From the NCBI GenBank assembly GCA_009929095.1, contig SABF01000059.1, positions 1 to 8,106 on the forward strand: a DNA stretch of 8,106 nucleotides, in the 5' to 3' direction. Each line of letters opens with the position of its first letter. Within the stretch, counting starts at the first letter, position 1. Made by a program: the position numbers and the translations under genes. Origin of the DNA: Erysipelotrichia bacterium (lineage in GTDB: Bacteria > Bacillota_I > Bacilli_A > Erysipelotrichales > Erysipelotrichaceae). The notes beneath the pieces were generated by a model, which searched no databases, was not told where the DNA came from, and saw only the letters and a list, made by a program, of their open reading frames with translations. Below, piece after piece: positions 6,570 through 8,106 of the stretch.

Positions 6570-7508
6570 TCAATCTCCGATTTTTTCCAGAACCCGCAGC
6601 TTTGCGCTGTGTGCTCGATGATTCCCCTGAAGTTCTAGTTCTGAAGCTGTAACTGGATGCTTAGTGATGCTTAAGAAGGAGGCCTGCTCCATCTGCGATG
6701 CCTTAACAGGCAACTTTGGTGCCACAGACGGAGCAGAAGACAAGTCTTTAAACAAACTCTTTACCATTCGATCCTCAAGCGAATGGAATGTAATCACAGC
6801 AAGACGGCCGTGGAGATTCAGAAGCGAGGTAGCTTCTTCCAATCCAGTCCTCAGTGAGGTCAATTCACCATTGACCTCAATCCTGAGAGCCTGGAACGTC
6901 TGTTTTGCGGGATGACCTTTCTGACTTAGTTCTTTGCTTGACTTGCAGGAACGAATGACGTCATTCAGCTGGAAGGTTGTTTCAATCGGTGATATTGCCC
7001 TTTGACGTTCAATTGCACGGGCAATTCGCTTTGCATCTCTCTCTTCGCCATACTGCCAGAGTATTCTGGTCAGATCTTCAAATGAATACTCGTTAACTAT
7101 CTGCATGGCGGTCAGACTCTGGGTCTGATCCATTCGCATGTCGAGATTTGCATCATAGCGATAGCTGAACCCGCGTTCCGGATCATCAAACTGCGGTGAA
7201 GAAACTCCAAGATCCATCATGATACCGTCAACCTTCGATACGCCATATCTTTCGAGTACTTCTTTCATATGGCAGAAGTTTTCGTGAATCATTGTGATGC
7301 GATCTCTGCTGGATTCCAGACGAATTGCTGTCTCCTTTAGCGCCTGTTCATCTCGATCAAAACCATATAGATGACCTTTGCTTAATTTTGACAGCAGCAG
7401 TTCAGCGTGTCCGCCTCTGCCCAGTGTTCCATCAACGTAGATGCCATCCGGTTTCACCTGAAGCATATCTACTGTTTCATGAAGAAGTACTGACTGATGT
7501 TCCATCAT
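6570..7508 (-). CDS. rsmH: 16S rRNA (cytosine-1402-N4)-methyltransferase RsmH
   Basis: SAM-dependent methyltransferase (formerly MraW) that modifies C1402 in the 30S decoding centre. At 312 aa it has the usual family length. Motifs: the SAM-binding loop DGTLGRGGH (26-34), DRD at 51-53 where the ribose-binding acidic residue is expected, DLGVSSPQFD (99-108), GFSYRYDANLDMRMD (113-127), HPAKQTFQALRIEVN (199-213), ITFHSLEDR (239-247) and the C-terminal NHRAHSAKLRVLE. The start overlaps the mraZ stop in ATGATG: the first ATG (7506-7508) lies 8 nt after a GGAG site, and the second ATG (7503-7505) is an equally possible start one codon later. The 4-nt overlap with mraZ implies coupled translation. 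Confidence 0.97.
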   Translation of the reverse strand: MMEHQSVLLHETVDMLQVKPDGIYVDGTLGRGGHAELLLSKLSKGHLYGFDRDEQALKETAIRLESSRDRITMIHENFCHMKEVLERYGVSKVDGIMMDLGVSSPQFDDPERGFSYRYDANLDMRMDQTQSLTAMQIVNEYSFEDLTRILWQYGEERDAKRIARAIERQRAISPIETTFQLNDVIRSCKSSKELSQKGHPAKQTFQALRIEVNGELTSLRTGLEEATSLLNLHGRLAVITFHSLEDRMVKSLFKDLSSAPSVAPKLPVKASQMEQASFLSITKHPVTASELELQGNHRAHSAKLRVLEKIGD

Positions 7509-7936
7509 TTCAGAAACTCCGTAAGCGATTCAGCTGCGTTTTCAAACGAATCCGATGCATCGCTGTCGTATGCATCCCACTTATCTTCCGCCCATATCTC
7601 AACATGATCATTGACTCCGATTACTGCGCACATCTTATCGATTGCCGCAACATTTTTGAGAACAGTCGGAAGCTGAATGCGGCCCTGCGTATCAAAGGTG
7701 CATTCAACTGCTTTGGAAGTAACAGAACGGACGTACTGACGTGCTTCCTTCTTGGTAGAAGGAAGTTTTTCGAGTTCACTCATCAGTTTTGCAAACTGCT
7801 CGCCTGTATAGACAGACAGGCATTCATCAAAACCTTTCGTGACATAGAAAGTCTCACCAAGCTGATCACGGAACCTGGAAGGAATGATCAATCTGTTTTT
7901 GGCGTCCAGGCTGTGCCTGTATTCCCCCATGAACAT
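7505..7936 (-). CDS. mraZ: Transcriptional regulator MraZ
   Basis: DNA-binding regulator of the division and cell wall cluster, of the AbrB-like double swapped-hairpin type, which forms rings and binds repeats at its own promoter. The protein is 143 aa, the usual length. Both hallmark DxxxR motifs are present: D11-AKN-R15 followed by LIIP, and D82-TQG-R86 followed by IQLP. I chose the ATG at 7934-7936 (protein starts MFMGEYRHSLDAK) over two in-frame GTG codons at 7955-7960. It matches the usual family N-terminus, has a GGGGA-type ribosome site 7-8 nt upstream, and the GTG codons lie inside the operator repeats. A third option is the ATG at 7928-7930. It is first in the cluster and probably represses it, as known for E. 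coli; in mycoplasmas it has been reported as an activator. Confidence 0.95.
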   Translation of the reverse strand: MFMGEYRHSLDAKNRLIIPSRFRDQLGETFYVTKGFDECLSVYTGEQFAKLMSELEKLPSTKKEARQYVRSVTSKAVECTFDTQGRIQLPTVLKNVAAIDKMCAVIGVNDHVEIWAEDKWDAYDSDASDSFENAAESLTEFLK

Positions 7937-7947
7937 TGACTGATCCC

Positions 7948-7994
7948 CACTTTCCACCACTTCGTGGCACTTTCTACCACAATGTTACCACATC
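7948..7994 (-). promoter_or_regulatory. MraZ-box operator: five GTG-centred repeats
   Basis: Reading the minus strand, six-base boxes GATGTG (7989-7994), ATTGTG (7978-7983), AAAGTG (7968-7973), GAAGTG (7958-7963) and AAAGTG (7948-7953) recur, with GTG centres spaced 11, 10, 10 and 10 bp. One helical turn per unit puts all boxes on one face of the DNA. Known MraZ sites are short GTG- or TGGG-containing direct repeats at about 10-bp steps upstream of mraZ. The array overlaps the -10 element and the predicted start of transcription, so bound MraZ would be expected to interfere with initiation. The match is by eye; binding is inferred. Confidence 0.8.
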
Positions 7995-8009
7995 AGCCAT
8001 CTATCGCAA
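7982..8009 (-). promoter_or_regulatory. Promoter of the mraZ-rsmH-ftsL-pbp cluster
   Basis: On the minus strand, -35 TTGCGA (8004-8009, 4 of 6) and -10 TAACAT (7982-7987, 4 of 6) are separated by 16 nt. TGG directly before the -10 makes it an extended -10. The -10 overlaps or adjoins the two distal MraZ boxes. The predicted start, near 7975, leaves a leader of about 40 nt to the mraZ ATG. Confidence 0.62.
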
Positions 8010-8029
8010 GTGAAAACAGGGAAAAACCC

Positions 8030-8064
8030 AAAAAAATCCGATTCTCTCTATGAAAGAAAATCGG
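8030..8064 (-). terminator. Rho-independent terminator of an upstream gene
   Basis: CCGATTTTCT (8055-8064) pairs with AGAGAATCGG (8038-8047) in 10 bp with one wobble pair and a 7-nt loop; ATTTTTTT follows at 8030-8037. The U-run lies on the minus-strand side only, so it terminates transcripts arriving from beyond the right edge and insulates the mraZ promoter. Confidence 0.85.
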
Positions 8065-8106
8065 AAATTTCCATTTGAGAAACGTGAGACATGTTCAGGA
8101 CTTTGC
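8065..8106. other. Right-edge remnant, no gene assigned
   Basis: These 42 bases precede the terminator. They probably belong to the 3' end of an upstream minus-strand transcript. One frame reaches a TAG in the hairpin loop and another stays open, but the stretch is too short to name a product. Confidence 0.4.

Noticed and set aside
7325..7939. 204-codon open frame on the plus strand opposite rsmH and mraZ
   Set aside because: It is antisense to two well-supported genes with intact motifs, its product has no recognisable domain, and no ribosome site was found.
7955..7960. GTG start giving a 151-aa MraZ
   Set aside because: The two GTG codons belong to the operator repeats, and the extra eight residues are not part of the usual MraZ N-terminus; the ATG at 7934-7936 gives the standard 143 aa.
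8020..8030. GGGTTTTTCCC small palindrome just after the right-edge terminator
   Set aside because: A 3-bp stem is too weak to be meaningful and it lies in AT-rich spacer next to the promoter.
1..8106. Hidden accessory system (defence genes, mobile element, CRISPR, retron)
   Set aside because: I looked for repeats, terminal inverted repeats, reverse transcriptase or transposase motifs and structured non-coding stretches; everything except short gaps is explained by housekeeping genes.

Overview
The window is a compact minus-strand stretch from a low-to-moderate GC Gram-positive bacterium (Bacillota). All eight recognisable genes read right to left. The pointers to Bacillota are a T-box riboswitch in front of thrS, a PASTA-bearing class B PBP, the mraZ-rsmH-ftsL-pbp-mraY gene order, strong GGAGG-type ribosome sites and a ComN-like gene beside secD. 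The short division cluster and the ThrRS without a TGS domain make me lean towards an Erysipelotrichia-like lineage, but that is inference and not proven here.

Right edge (about 7940-8106): a rho-independent terminator closes an unseen upstream gene. It is followed by an extended -10 promoter and a ladder of five GTG-centred boxes, four spaced 10 bp and one 11 bp. This ladder has the architecture expected of a MraZ operator and lies directly upstream of mraZ.

Division/cell wall cluster (7936 down to 2943): mraZ (regulator), rsmH (16S rRNA methyltransferase), ftsL (divisome membrane protein), a PBP2x/PBP2B-type transpeptidase with two C-terminal PASTA domains, and mraY (lipid I synthesis). 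The first four are tightly packed or overlap. A 128-nt gap with its own promoter precedes mraY. No murE, murF, murD, ftsW, murG or ftsZ follows, so the cluster stops after mraY, much as in streptococci.

thrS region (2946 down to 933): a threonine T-box leader with specifier loop, stem III, T-box sequence and terminator controls a 584-aa threonyl-tRNA synthetase. The enzyme keeps its editing, catalytic and anticodon domains but lacks the N-terminal TGS domain. There is no separate terminator after mraY, so the T-box terminator may also gate read-through from the cell wall genes.

Left edge (911 down to 1): a promoter with a consensus, extended -10 drives a ComN-like small protein gene that overlaps the start of secD by 8 nt. 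secD runs off the window.

I see no mobile element, CRISPR array, tRNA or rRNA, and no clearly new multi-gene system. The points most worth a second look are the degenerate His triad in MraY, the TGS-less ThrRS, the regular MraZ-box ladder, and the T-box placed between the wall and secretion genes.
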